Below are positions 18,136-28,376 of a stretch of DNA of 28,720 nt, piece after piece. The stretch comes from Lysobacter_F sp035645555. Lineage in GTDB: Bacteria; Pseudomonadota; Gammaproteobacteria; Xanthomonadales; Xanthomonadaceae. The position numbers and the translations under genes were made by a program. Positions within the stretch are counted from its first letter, which is position 1, and each line of letters opens with the position of its first letter. The stretch covers positions 1 to 28,720 of the forward strand of contig DASQMI010000034.1 in the NCBI GenBank assembly GCA_035645555.1, in the 5' to 3' direction. The notes beneath the pieces are model-generated. The model did not search any database and was not told where the DNA came from. It was given only the letters and a program-made list of their open reading frames with translations.

Positions 18136-19197
18136 TCAGGCGTCGCCCGCCTCGGCCTGTTCCTCGCGCAGGCGGTCGAAGAACGCCATCACGTCCTGCA
18201 TGATCGGCCAGGTTCCCTCGCGGCCGAGCGCGGACACCACGTACCAGCGGTCGGTCCACCCTAGCTCCTCGACGATGGCGCGCGCCATTGCGTCGCGCTC
18301 CTCGTCCAGCATCAGGTCGGCCTTGTTGAGCACCAGCCAGCGCGGCTTCTCCAGCAGTGCGGGGTCGTGCTTGCGCAGTTCGTGCTCGATCGCGCGCACC
18401 TGCTGCGCCGGGCTCATCGCGGCGACGCCGCCCTCGGCCTCGAGGTCCAACGGCACCATGTCGACCAGGTGCAGCAGCAGGCGCGTGCGCTGCACGTGGC
18501 GCAGGAACTGCGCGCCCAGCCCGGCGCCTTCCGCGGCGCCTTCGATCAGCCCGGGGATGTCGGCGATCACGAAGCTGCGATGCGGCTCCACGCTGACCAC
18601 GCCGAGGTTCGGATACAGCGTGGTGAACGGGTAGTCTGCTACCTTCGGCGTCGCCGCCGACACCGCGCGGATGAACGTGCTCTTGCCGGCGTTCGGGAAG
18701 CCGAGCAGGCCGACGTCGGCAAGCAGTTTCAGCTCGAGCTTCAAGGTGCGCTGTTCGCCCGGCAGGCCCGGCAGCGCCTTGCGCGGCGCGCGGTTGACCG
18801 AGCTCTTGAAGTGCATGTTGCCGAGCCCGCCCTTGCCGCCCTTCGCCACCAGCAGGCGTTCGCCGTGGCGGGTCATGTCGCCGATGATTTCGTCGGTCTC
18901 GACGTTGATGACGACCGTGCCGACCGGCACCGTGATCGTCAGGTCCTCGCCAGCCTTGCCGTACATTTGTCGGCCCATGCCGTTCTCGCCGCGCTGCGCG
19001 CGGAACACGCGCTGGTGGCGGAAGTCGACCAAGGTGTTGAGGTTCTCGTCGGCGACCAGCCACACGCTGCCGCCGTCGCCGCCGTCGCCGCCGTCCGGCC
19101 CGCCGAGCGGGATGAACTTCTCGCGCCGGAAGCTGACCGCGCCGTTGCCGCCGTTGCCGGCGACCACCTGGATTTCGGCTTCGTCGACCAGTTTCAT
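18136..19197 (-). CDS. obgE: GTPase ObgE/CgtA
   Basis: 353 aa, ATG start. This essential GTPase is linked to 50S subunit maturation and stress response. The N-terminal Obg fold (1-158) is glycine-rich (GGNGGNGAVSFRREKF is only partly repeated; GGPDGGDGGDGGSVW and AKGGKGGLGN follow). The G domain has G1 GFPNAGKST, G2/switch I DYPFTTLYPNLG, G3 DIPGLIEGA and G4 NKAD. It lies downstream of rplU-rpmA but is separated by a terminator, so it may be read by partial readthrough or from its own promoter, for which I see no clear sequence. Confidence 0.97.
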   Translation of the reverse strand: MKLVDEAEIQVVAGNGGNGAVSFRREKFIPLGGPDGGDGGDGGSVWLVADENLNTLVDFRHQRVFRAQRGENGMGRQMYGKAGEDLTITVPVGTVVINVETDEIIGDMTRHGERLLVAKGGKGGLGNMHFKSSVNRAPRKALPGLPGEQRTLKLELKLLADVGLLGFPNAGKSTFIRAVSAATPKVADYPFTTLYPNLGVVSVEPHRSFVIADIPGLIEGAAEGAGLGAQFLRHVQRTRLLLHLVDMVPLDLEAEGGVAAMSPAQQVRAIEHELRKHDPALLEKPRWLVLNKADLMLDEERDAMARAIVEELGWTDRWYVVSALGREGTWPIMQDVMAFFDRLREEQAEAGDA

Positions 19198-19321
19198 GGA
19201 AGGCCGGGACTCTGGTTTGGGGGTTGGAGGTGCGCGAAAGCGTAGCGCGGGGACCGGACGGCGACGGGTGTGCTGCGAATCGCGAAATGCCGGGTCCCGC
19301 CGCGAATGAAGCCACGCGCAA

Positions 19322-19346
19322 ACGAAAAGCCCCGCCGAAGCGGGGC
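19322..19346 (-). terminator. Intrinsic terminator after rpmA
   Basis: Minus strand GCCCCGC-TTCG-GCGGGGC followed by TTTTCGTT. A 7-bp GC stem with a TTCG tetraloop and a four-T tract between rpmA and obgE; it may attenuate rather than fully stop transcription. Confidence 0.8.
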
Positions 19347-19369
19347 CTTTCGCGCGGCGGCGCCTGCGC

Positions 19370-19630
19370 TTACTGCGCCGGCACCACGCTCACGGTGCGG
19401 CGCTTGGCAGCGCCCTTCGTGGTGAACTCCACGCGGCCGTCGACGAGCGCGAACAGCGTGTGGTCGCGGCCGAGGCCCACGCCCGGACCCGGATGGAACT
19501 GGGTGCCGCGCTGGCGGACGATGATGTTGCCCGCGCTGACTTCCTGGCCGCCGTAGATCTTCACGCCGAGGTACTTCGGGTTGGAGTCGCGGCCGTTGCG
19601 GGTGGAACCTACGCCCTTTTTATGTGCCAT
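19370..19630 (-). CDS. rpmA: 50S ribosomal protein L27
   Basis: 86 aa, ATG start with GAGAGGAG upstream. The N-terminus MAHKKGVGSTRNGRDSN, which reaches towards the peptidyl transferase centre, and GGQEVSAGNIIVRQRG, FHPGPGVGLGRDHTLFA are diagnostic. It follows rplU by 15 bases in the usual L21-L27 operon. Confidence 0.98.
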   Translation of the reverse strand: MAHKKGVGSTRNGRDSNPKYLGVKIYGGQEVSAGNIIVRQRGTQFHPGPGVGLGRDHTLFALVDGRVEFTTKGAAKRRTVSVVPAQ

Positions 19631-19645
19631 GACGGCGCTCCTCTC

Positions 19646-19963
19646 TTACTTGCTGCCACCGGCGATGCCGGTGATCTGGATTTCGGTGTAGTGCTGCCGG
19701 TGGCCCATCTGCTTGCGATGGTGCTTGCGGCGGCGGAACTTGACGATACGCACCTTCTCGGCGCGGCCGTGGCCGACCACCTTGGCGGTGACGTAGGCGC
19801 CCTTGAGGGCATCGCCGAGCTTGACGCCATCGCTGTCGCCGAGCATCAGCACGTTGTCGAACTTGATTTCACTGCCGGCTTCGACATCCAGCAGCTCGAC
19901 GCGGAGCGTCTCACCCTGCATGACGCGGTATTGCTTACCGCCGGTGGCCAGAACTGCGTACAT
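19646..19963 (-). CDS. rplU: 50S ribosomal protein L21
   Basis: 105 aa from the ATG at 19961-19963 with GAGGAAG upstream; the longer frame includes the leader. MYAVLATGGKQYRV, the central VLMLGDSDGVKLG and the C-terminal KFRRRKHHRKQMGHRQ are the L21 signatures; it binds 23S rRNA with L20. It is the first gene of the rplU-rpmA operon, transcribed from the promoter at 20023-20052. Confidence 0.98.
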   Translation of the reverse strand: MYAVLATGGKQYRVMQGETLRVELLDVEAGSEIKFDNVLMLGDSDGVKLGDALKGAYVTAKVVGHGRAEKVRIVKFRRRKHHRKQMGHRQHYTEIQITGIAGGSK

Positions 19964-20299
19964 GACCGCTTCCTCTGTAGTTATCGGGTCGCCTGTGCCG
20001 CCGGTGGGCGGACAGAATCGGAATTGTAGGCTGGGCAGTGATTTAGCGTCAAATCGTTCCACGGACGGACGCGGCCCGGGTAACGGCCGCCACCGCCCCC
20101 AGCTTCACCGGACTGAACGGAGCCGGCCCGCCGGGAATGTTGCCAGGCCCGGGGCTGCCCGCCACCGCGCGGCGGGCCGGAACCGCGACCGCCTTTGATT
20201 GCCCGCACCGGACCGCCTCGGTAGGCTGATCGTTTGCTTCCGGTCGCCCCGCTTCGTCGGGCCGCGTCCGGCATTGCCGCTCCAACCGGACCCCACCCG
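19964..20299. other. Divergent intergenic region rplU/uvrA
   Basis: 336 bases. The rplU side holds the L21 promoter and a leader of about 50 bases. The uvrA side is GC-rich; TTGATT (20195-20200) and TAGGCT (20222-20227) are 21 bases apart, too far for a normal promoter. I see no recognisable LexA box by eye. The rest shows nothing. Confidence 0.6.
20023..20052 (-). promoter_or_regulatory. Sigma70-type promoter of rplU-rpmA
   Basis: Minus strand TTGACG (20047-20052), 18 bases, TACAAT (20023-20028). The expected start is near 20016, about 50 bases upstream of the rplU ATG. Confidence 0.8.
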
Positions 20300-23166
<2,867 letters not shown>

Positions 23167-23170
<4 letters not shown>

Positions 23171-23655
23171 GCACCGAAACCCCCACCAGCCGGCCGCGCC
23201 GCGCGACCCGCCGCAAGAAGCCGGCACCGGCCGCGCCCGCCGCCCCGGCCGCGCCCGCAGCGAAGCCGATGATCCGCGTACCGATGGCGGTGCGCTGGCG
23301 CGACCTCGACGCGTTCAACCATGTCAACAACTCGAAGTACCTGAGCTACCTCGAGGAAGCGCGCCTGCAGTGGATGCTGACCCTGCCCGGCATGGGAATG
23401 GACGACCACGTCGCGCCGGTGGTGGCGGCCGCGCACCTGAACTACCGGCGGCCGATCGAATGGCCTGCGCAGGTGGCGATCGAGCTGTTCGTCGAACGGC
23501 TCGGCAACAGCAGCCTCACCATCGGCCACCGCATCACGGCCGTCGACGACGACGCGGTGCTGTATTGCGACGGCAACGTGGTGATGGTGTGGATCGATCG
23601 CCAGAGCGGCCAGGCGGCGCCGCTGCCCGCGCCGGTGCGCGACGCGCTCGCCTGA
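23167..23655 (+). CDS. Acyl-CoA thioesterase, 4HBT hotdog family (YbgC/FadM-like)
   Basis: 162 aa, ATG overlapping the uvrA stop. Residues 36-162 form a single hotdog domain with RWRDLDAFNHVNNSKYLSYLEEAR, in which the Asp of the RDLD segment and the HVNN motif match the catalytic region of YbgC-type thioesterases; AHLNYRRPI and IGHRI follow. The first 34 residues are a basic then Ala/Pro-repeat extension (PAAPAAPAAPAA) that may be a flexible tail; an alternative start at Met35 would give the bare domain. Hydrolysis of short- or medium-chain acyl-CoA is the likely activity; substrate unknown. Confidence 0.88.
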
Positions 23656-23664
23656 GCGCGCCGC

Positions 23665-24117
23665 TCACGGCGCCGCGGAGCGCGCCTCGAAATCGACCGG
23701 CAGGCTGCGGCCGTCCTTGAGCAGCAACTCGACGCGCACCCGCGCGCCGATCTTCAGGTCCGCCTTCGGCTGCATCAGCATCAGATGCAGGCCGCCCGGC
23801 TTCATCTCCACGCTCGCCTGCGGCGCCACCGGCAGCTCGGCCACTTCGCGCATGCGGCTCACGCCATCGACGATGCGGGTCTCGTGCAGCGACACCTCGC
23901 CGAACGCCTCGCTGCGCGCGCCGACCACGACCACCGGCGTGCCGCAACCGTTGCGCAGACGCGCATAACCGGCGCGCATCGGCATCGCCACGGGCATCAG
24001 CCGGATCCACGCGCGATCGACCTGCGGCACGCAGGCGGCCGGCGGCGTCGCACGTGCGGCCGGGAACAGCGCGGCGGCGAGCGCGGCGCACACCAGTCGA
24101 AGGCGGATCGTGTCCAT
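23665..24117 (-). CDS. Periplasmic copper chaperone, PCuAC family
   Basis: 150 aa from the ATG at 24115-24117. A signal peptide (1 to about 23, ending AARA) directs it to the periplasm. The family copper motif H-X10-M-X21-H-X-M is exact: His78, Met89, His111 and Met113. PCuAC proteins bind Cu(I) and deliver it to the CuA centre of cytochrome c oxidase, often with Sco. Cys29 and Cys58 could form a disulfide. No Sco or oxidase gene is nearby. It converges on the thioesterase with nine bases between stops and is divergent from the crotonase gene, with TATCAT about six bases before its start. Confidence 0.9.
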   Translation of the reverse strand: MDTIRLRLVCAALAAALFPAARATPPAACVPQVDRAWIRLMPVAMPMRAGYARLRNGCGTPVVVVGARSEAFGEVSLHETRIVDGVSRMREVAELPVAPQASVEMKPGGLHLMLMQPKADLKIGARVRVELLLKDGRSLPVDFEARSAAP

Positions 24118-24169
24118 CGCCCTATGATACCGGTGGGCCAGCACCGGCCCGCCGCCTCCTGGAGCCGCC

Positions 24170-24928
24170 ATGCCGCTGGTCACCGTCGAACGCCAAGGTG
24201 CCATCGCCCACCTGGTCCTCGCCCGCCCGCCGGTCAACGCGCTTGATCCGGCGCTGTGCCAGGACCTGATCGATGCGCTGCGTCGCGCGGTCGACGAAGG
24301 TGCGCACGGCGTGGTGCTGGCGGGCGGCCCCAAGGTGTTCTCGGCCGGGCTCGACGTGCCGCATCTGCTGTCGCTCGGCGACGACCGTGCCGCCTTGCGC
24401 GCGGCCTGGGGGAGCTTCTTCGACGCGGCGCGCGCGCTCGCCGCCTGTCCGGTGCCGGTCGCCGCCGCGATCGGCGGCCACGCGCCCGCCGGCGGCTGCG
24501 TGCTTGCGCTGTGCTGCGACTACCGGGTGATGGCGGAGGGTCCGTTCCGCATCGGTCTCAACGAGACGCAGGTCGGGCTGGCCGCGCCCGAGGGCATCCA
24601 GCACCTGCTGCGCCGCGTGGTCGGCGCGCACCGCGCCGAGCGCCTGCTGGTGGCCGGCGAGCTGGTCGAGGCCGAACGCGCGCTCGGCTACGGGCTGGTC
24701 GACGAACTCGCCGCCGCCGACGCCGTGCGTCAACGCGCGCACGCCTGGCTGGAACGCCTGCTCGCGCTGCCGCGCGCGCCGATGCTGCAGACGCGCGCGA
24801 TCGCGCGCGCCGACCTGGTGGCCGCGCTGGGGCCCGAGCGCATCGCGCTCGACCGCTTCCTCGATGCCTGGACCGACGCGGACACCCAGGCCGGACTGCG
24901 CGCCCTCGTGGCGCGGCTCGGCAAATAG
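24170..24928 (+). CDS. Crotonase family, delta3-delta2-enoyl-CoA isomerase (ECI)-like
   Basis: 252 aa, ATG start with CTGGAG upstream. The oxyanion-hole residues are in FSAGLD (57-62) and PAGG (106-109). In true hydratases two glutamates do catalysis. Here the first position is Val111 (PAGGCVLAL) and only the second is kept (Glu132 in IGLNETQVG). PAGGC and IGLNETQ are characteristic of mitochondrial ECI1/DCI-type isomerases, so shifting a cis-3 or trans-3 double bond to trans-2 during beta-oxidation of unsaturated fatty acids is the best call. Its stop abuts the convergent sulfurtransferase stop with no base between. Confidence 0.82.
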   Translation: MPLVTVERQGAIAHLVLARPPVNALDPALCQDLIDALRRAVDEGAHGVVLAGGPKVFSAGLDVPHLLSLGDDRAALRAAWGSFFDAARALAACPVPVAAAIGGHAPAGGCVLALCCDYRVMAEGPFRIGLNETQVGLAAPEGIQHLLRRVVGAHRAERLLVAGELVEAERALGYGLVDELAAADAVRQRAHAWLERLLALPRAPMLQTRAIARADLVAALGPERIALDRFLDAWTDADTQAGLRALVARLGK

Positions 24929-25777
24929 TCAGTCGGCGCCGCGCGCGATCGGCCGCGCCGGATCCTCCAGCCAGCCGCTCCACGAGCCGGTGAACAGCTT
25001 CGCGCCCGGCAGGCCGGCGTGCTCCATCGCCAACAGGTGATGGCAGGCGGTGACGCCGGAGCCGCACATCACCGCGGTGCGCTCCGCCGGCATGTCGCCG
25101 AGCAGCGCGCGGAACTCGGCAGCGAGCTCCTCGGCGGGCTTGAAGCGGCCGTCGCGCAGGTTGGTCACGAACGGACGGCTGCGTGCGCCCGGCACGTGGC
25201 CGGCGGCGCGATCGAGGTGCTCGTATTCGCCGCGGAAACGTTCGGCGGCGCGCGCGTCGATCAGCATGCCGCCATCGGCGAGATGGGCCTGCACCTGCGC
25301 GGAATCGAGCAGCCGCGAGCGGTCGAAACGCCCGCGGTACGGTGCGCCCGCGCTCGGCGCCGGAACGCTGCGCTCCAGCGGCAGCGCGAGCGCGCGCCAG
25401 CGAGCGAGGCCACCATCGAGCACGGCGACACGCTCGTGTCCGAGCGTGCGCAGGACGAACCACGCGCGCGCGGCAGCGAGCGCGCCGTCGCCGCCGTCGT
25501 AGACCACCACCTGGTGCTCCGGCGTGACGCCCCAGCGCCCGAGCACCGCGCAGGCATGCGCGTCGTCCGGCCACGGGTGGCGGCCGGCGCCGGGCGTGTG
25601 CGCCCCGCTCAGGTCGCGCGGCAGGTCGGCGAAGTGCGCGCCGGGAATGTGCCCCTCGCGGTAGTCCGCTTCCGCGGCATCCGGATCGGCGACCGACGTC
25701 GTCGCATCCACCACCACCAGGCGCTCGCTTCCCAGCAGTCCGGCCAACTGCTCAGCGGAGATCAGCGTCTTCCACAT
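24929..25777 (-). CDS. Sulfurtransferase with two rhodanese domains (3-mercaptopyruvate type)
   Basis: 282 aa from the ATG at 25775-25777 (AGGG upstream); an in-frame GTG eight codons earlier lacks a ribosome-binding site. Two tandem rhodanese domains: the first, non-catalytic, with VVVDAT, DYREGHIPGAHF and DGGLARW; the second with the active Cys238 in CGSGVTACH. CGSG(V/T)TA loops favour 3-mercaptopyruvate over thiosulfate in this family (SseA type). GSWSGW near the C-terminus is also typical. It overlaps the Nudix gene by 26 bases, so it is the last gene of the DUF1289-Nudix-sulfurtransferase operon. Confidence 0.92.
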   Translation of the reverse strand: MWKTLISAEQLAGLLGSERLVVVDATTSVADPDAAEADYREGHIPGAHFADLPRDLSGAHTPGAGRHPWPDDAHACAVLGRWGVTPEHQVVVYDGGDGALAAARAWFVLRTLGHERVAVLDGGLARWRALALPLERSVPAPSAGAPYRGRFDRSRLLDSAQVQAHLADGGMLIDARAAERFRGEYEHLDRAAGHVPGARSRPFVTNLRDGRFKPAEELAAEFRALLGDMPAERTAVMCGSGVTACHHLLAMEHAGLPGAKLFTGSWSGWLEDPARPIARGAD

Positions 25778-26399
25778 GTCCACATCCCTGTAACCGCTCA
25801 CGAAGGTTCAACAGCATCATCGCGGTGGCACCCCAGATGCGCTGTGCCGGATATCGGAATTCCAGCACCTGGCGCAGGCGCCCCCGGTATTCGAGATTCT
25901 GGCGCACCAGATTCGCCGGATCGAGCAGGTGCGACAGCGGCACCTCGAACACCTCGGCCACCTCGCCCGGGTCCGGGCGCGCCTGGTAATCCGGCGCGAT
26001 GCAGCCAACGACCGGCGTGACCCGGAAGCCGGTGATGGTGAGCAACGGATCGAGGTAGCCGAGCGGGGTGACATGCGCGGCGGACAGGCCGACCTCCTCC
26101 TCCGCCTCGCGCAGCGCGGCGGCGGCCGGGCCGCCGTCGTGGGGCTCGATGCGTCCGCCCGGAAAGCTGACCTGGCCAGCGTGATGGCGCAGATCATCGG
26201 TGCGGCGGGTCAGCAGCACCTGCGGCCCGCCGTCGCGCATCACCAGCCCGACCAGCACCGCGGCCTCGACCGGCACCGGCGTCTCGTCGCCCAGCCACTC
26301 GCGCAGCTCCTCGCGGTTCCAGCCCGGGCCGTCGGGCGGACGCTCCAGCGGATGCAGCGCGGCGCGCAGCCGCGCAAGCGGGGGCCAGGGGGAACTCAA
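25752..26399 (-). CDS. Nudix hydrolase, CoA pyrophosphatase (NudL/YeaB) type
   Basis: 215 aa if started at the TTG at 26397-26399, which overlaps the DUF1289 stop (TTGA). Longer in-frame starts would run through the DUF1289 gene and give a low-complexity leader. The Nudix box ends REAEEEVGL, preceded by FPGGRIEPHD; LLTRRTDDLRHHAGQVSFPGG is the extended motif of coenzyme A diphosphatases, which split CoA into 3',5'-ADP and 4'-phosphopantetheine. Length fits that family. The TTG start is inferred from coupling only and is the weak point. Confidence 0.85.
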   Translation of the reverse strand: MSSPWPPLARLRAALHPLERPPDGPGWNREELREWLGDETPVPVEAAVLVGLVMRDGGPQVLLTRRTDDLRHHAGQVSFPGGRIEPHDGGPAAAALREAEEEVGLSAAHVTPLGYLDPLLTITGFRVTPVVGCIAPDYQARPDPGEVAEVFEVPLSHLLDPANLVRQNLEYRGRLRQVLEFRYPAQRIWGATAMMLLNLRERLQGCGHVEDADLR

Positions 26400-26590
26400 G
26401 CGGCTCGGGTTCGTCGTTGGTGTTCGCGTTCCGGCAGTACTTCGCCCATCAGCCGCAGACGCTGGTCGTCGTCCATCGTCGACCAGCGCGCGATCTCGTC
26501 GAGGGTGCGATGGCAGCCCTCGCACAGGCCGTCCTCGCCGATCGCGCAGACGCCGACGCAGGGGCTGAGGATGGCGCGGAACGAACTCAT
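26396..26590 (-). CDS. DUF1289 family small Cys-rich protein
   Basis: 64 aa from the ATG at 26588-26590. The core SPCVGVCAIGEDGLCEGC carries Cys11, Cys15, Cys23 and Cys26, followed by HRTLDEIARWSTMDDDQR, the pattern of DUF1289 proteins found across proteobacteria. The four cysteines suggest a metal site. Function is unknown. It is the first gene of the operon with the Nudix hydrolase and sulfurtransferase. Confidence 0.85.
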   Translation of the reverse strand: MSSFRAILSPCVGVCAIGEDGLCEGCHRTLDEIARWSTMDDDQRLRLMGEVLPEREHQRRTRAA

Positions 26591-26654
26591 TGACGAAGGC
26601 AGCTTAGACCAGCGGGTGTCGCCACGCATGTGCGGCCGGCAGCCGGTGCGGGGC

Positions 26655-26690
26655 CCGAAAACGGACATCCCGGCCAGCGGCCGGGATGTC
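26655..26690 (-). terminator. Intrinsic terminator after the FKBP-like gene
   Basis: A 12-bp perfect stem, GACATCCCGGCC-GCT-GGCCGGGATGTC on minus, then CGTTTTCGGG. The T tract is short (four) but the stem is long. Confidence 0.8.
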
Positions 26691-26711
26691 GTCGGTTGCC
26701 GCGGTCGGCGC

Positions 26712-27404
26712 TTACTTCACGCTGACCAGCTTGACCTCGAACTGCACCGCCACGTTCGGCGGGAACGGCGTGCGCGGATCGGCACCGTAGGCCTTGTCCG
26801 GCGGCAGGGTGATTTCCCACTTGGAACCGGCCGGCATCTGCATCAGCGCCTCGCGCATGGCCGCCATCTCGATCTCGCTCAGCTTGATCGACGGGATCTG
26901 CGTGGCCGGGCGCGCCTGCTGCGGACGCTCGCCCCACGGGAACGGGCCGGCGACCTCGAGCTGCACGGTGCTCGCCATGGTCGGCTTGGCACCAGTGCCG
27001 TTCTCGATCACGCGGTACTGGGCACCATTGGCGAGCGACTTCACGCCCTGCTTGTTCTTGTTCTGGGCGAGGAACGCGTCGCTCTTGGTCTTGTTCTCGG
27101 CGGCGGCCTTCTCGTACTCGGCCTTCGCCTTCTCGGTCTGGCGCTTCTGCATGTTCTGCACCGCCGCCTGCAGTTGGTCGACCGGCACGGTCGGCTGCTT
27201 CTTGGCGTAGGCGTCCTGCAGCGCCTTGATGACGGTGTTGATGTCCACGGCCTCGCCGCGGGCGGTCAGATCGGCCAGCTCGGCGCCGGTCTGGTAGCCC
27301 AGGGCGTAGCTCAGCTTGCCTTTCTCGGTCGACGTGTCCTGCGCGACGGCATGACCGCTCATCAGCAGGGCCGCGGTGGCCGCGGCAAGCAAACGCAACT
27401 TCAT
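26712..27404 (-). CDS. Periplasmic Mip/FkpA-like protein with divergent FKBP domain
   Basis: 230 aa from the ATG at 27402-27404 with GGAGAG upstream. A signal peptide (MKLRLLAAATAALLMSGHAVA, then QD) leads to the periplasm. Residues 24-130 match the helical FKBP N-terminal dimerisation domain (SYALGYQTGAELADL, DINTVIKALQDAY) with a Lys/Glu/Gln-rich helix. The C-terminus keeps FKBP strands (MPAGSKWEITLPPDKAYG and PFPPNVAVQFEVKLVSV). The central segment that normally reads Y-x-G-x-L-x-DG-x-x-FDSS is replaced by a Pro-rich stretch (VAGPFPWGERPQQARPATQ), so key active-site aromatics and Asp are absent. A chaperone without prolyl isomerase activity, or a changed substrate pocket, is possible. Confidence 0.82.
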   Translation of the reverse strand: MKLRLLAAATAALLMSGHAVAQDTSTEKGKLSYALGYQTGAELADLTARGEAVDINTVIKALQDAYAKKQPTVPVDQLQAAVQNMQKRQTEKAKAEYEKAAAENKTKSDAFLAQNKNKQGVKSLANGAQYRVIENGTGAKPTMASTVQLEVAGPFPWGERPQQARPATQIPSIKLSEIEMAAMREALMQMPAGSKWEITLPPDKAYGADPRTPFPPNVAVQFEVKLVSVK

Positions 27405-27424
27405 TCGGTGACTCTCCGATGTGG

Positions 27425-27451
27425 CGCGACGGCGTACCGTCGCGAAATATG
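27425..27451 (-). promoter_or_regulatory. Possible promoter and leader hairpin of the FKBP-like gene
   Basis: Minus strand TTCCGG-N17-CATATT (-10 at 27446-27451) is a weak promoter candidate. Directly downstream lies the inverted repeat CGCGACGG-CGTA-CCGTCGCG (27425-27444) in the leader, about 20 bases before the start codon. Confidence 0.3.
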
Positions 27452-27592
27452 CCCCCCGTCGAACCACGCCGGAAGGACGCTGTAGGATACCGGCCGCAGC
27501 GCTTAACCGCCACTGAGGCCGACCGGTGTGACCGTGTCGCACGCCGGAAGTTCCCGCCTCGTCCCGTCCTTACGCAACCCTTCAGGCATGTC

Positions 27593-28375
27593 ATGGCCGA
27601 TGCCCTCCTGCTGATCGAAGACCGCGGCGCCGTTCGTCGCATCACGGTGAACCGTCCGGACAAGCTCAACGCCCTCAACGCGGCGACACTCGACGCACTG
27701 CACGCCGCGTTCACCGATGCCGCACGCGACGACGGCGTGCGCGCGGTGGTACTCACCGGCGCCGGTCCGAAGGCATTCGTGGCCGGCGCCGACATCGCCG
27801 AGATGAACACGCTGACGCCGGTGCAGGGCCGCGATTTCTCGCTGCGCGGCCAGCGGCTGATGCGCGCGATCGAGAAGACGCCCAAGCCGGTGGTCGCGAT
27901 GATCAACGGCTTCGCGCTCGGCGGCGGGCTCGAACTCGCGATGGCCTGCCATCTGCGCATCGCCGCCGATACCGCCAAGATCGGTCAGCCGGAGATCAAC
28001 CTCGGGCTGATTCCCGGTTTCGGCGGCACCCAGCGCCTGCTTCGGCTGGCCGGTCGCGCAGCGACGCTGGAGCTGTGCCTGCTCGGCGCGCCGATCGACG
28101 CCGCGCGCGCGCAGCAGCTCGGCATCGTCAACCGCGTGGTACCGGCGGCGGAGCTCGAGGCGCAGACCATGGCAATCGCCGAGCAGCTGGCCGCGGCCGC
28201 CCCGCTGGCGCTGCGTGGCGTGCTGGACTGTGTCAACGTCGGCGGCGAGTGCGGCATCGAGGAAGGGCTCGAATACGAGAGTGCGCAGTTCGGCCTGATG
28301 TTCTCCACCGACGACATGCGCGAAGGCACCGCGGCTTTCCTCGAGCGTCGCAAGCCGGCGTTCCACGGGCGCTGA
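27593..28375 (+). CDS. Enoyl-CoA hydratase, crotonase family
   Basis: 260 aa from the ATG at 27593-27595; the longer frame upstream runs through the divergent promoter region. Both catalytic glutamates are present: Glu114 in GGGLELAM and Glu134 in GQPEINLGLIPGFGGTQR. The oxyanion hole is in FVAGADI. It should hydrate trans-2-enoyl-CoA to 3-hydroxyacyl-CoA in beta-oxidation. One base separates its stop from the next gene, which is read with it. It is distinct from the isomerase-like crotonase at 24170. Confidence 0.93.
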   Translation: MADALLLIEDRGAVRRITVNRPDKLNALNAATLDALHAAFTDAARDDGVRAVVLTGAGPKAFVAGADIAEMNTLTPVQGRDFSLRGQRLMRAIEKTPKPVVAMINGFALGGGLELAMACHLRIAADTAKIGQPEINLGLIPGFGGTQRLLRLAGRAATLELCLLGAPIDAARAQQLGIVNRVVPAAELEAQTMAIAEQLAAAAPLALRGVLDCVNVGGECGIEEGLEYESAQFGLMFSTDDMREGTAAFLERRKPAFHGR

Positions 28376-28376
28376 G

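Noticed and set aside
17669..19321. Minus-strand frame of 550 codons across obgE and rpsT
   Set aside because: Out-of-frame reading of obgE and antisense of rpsT; crosses a bidirectional terminator.
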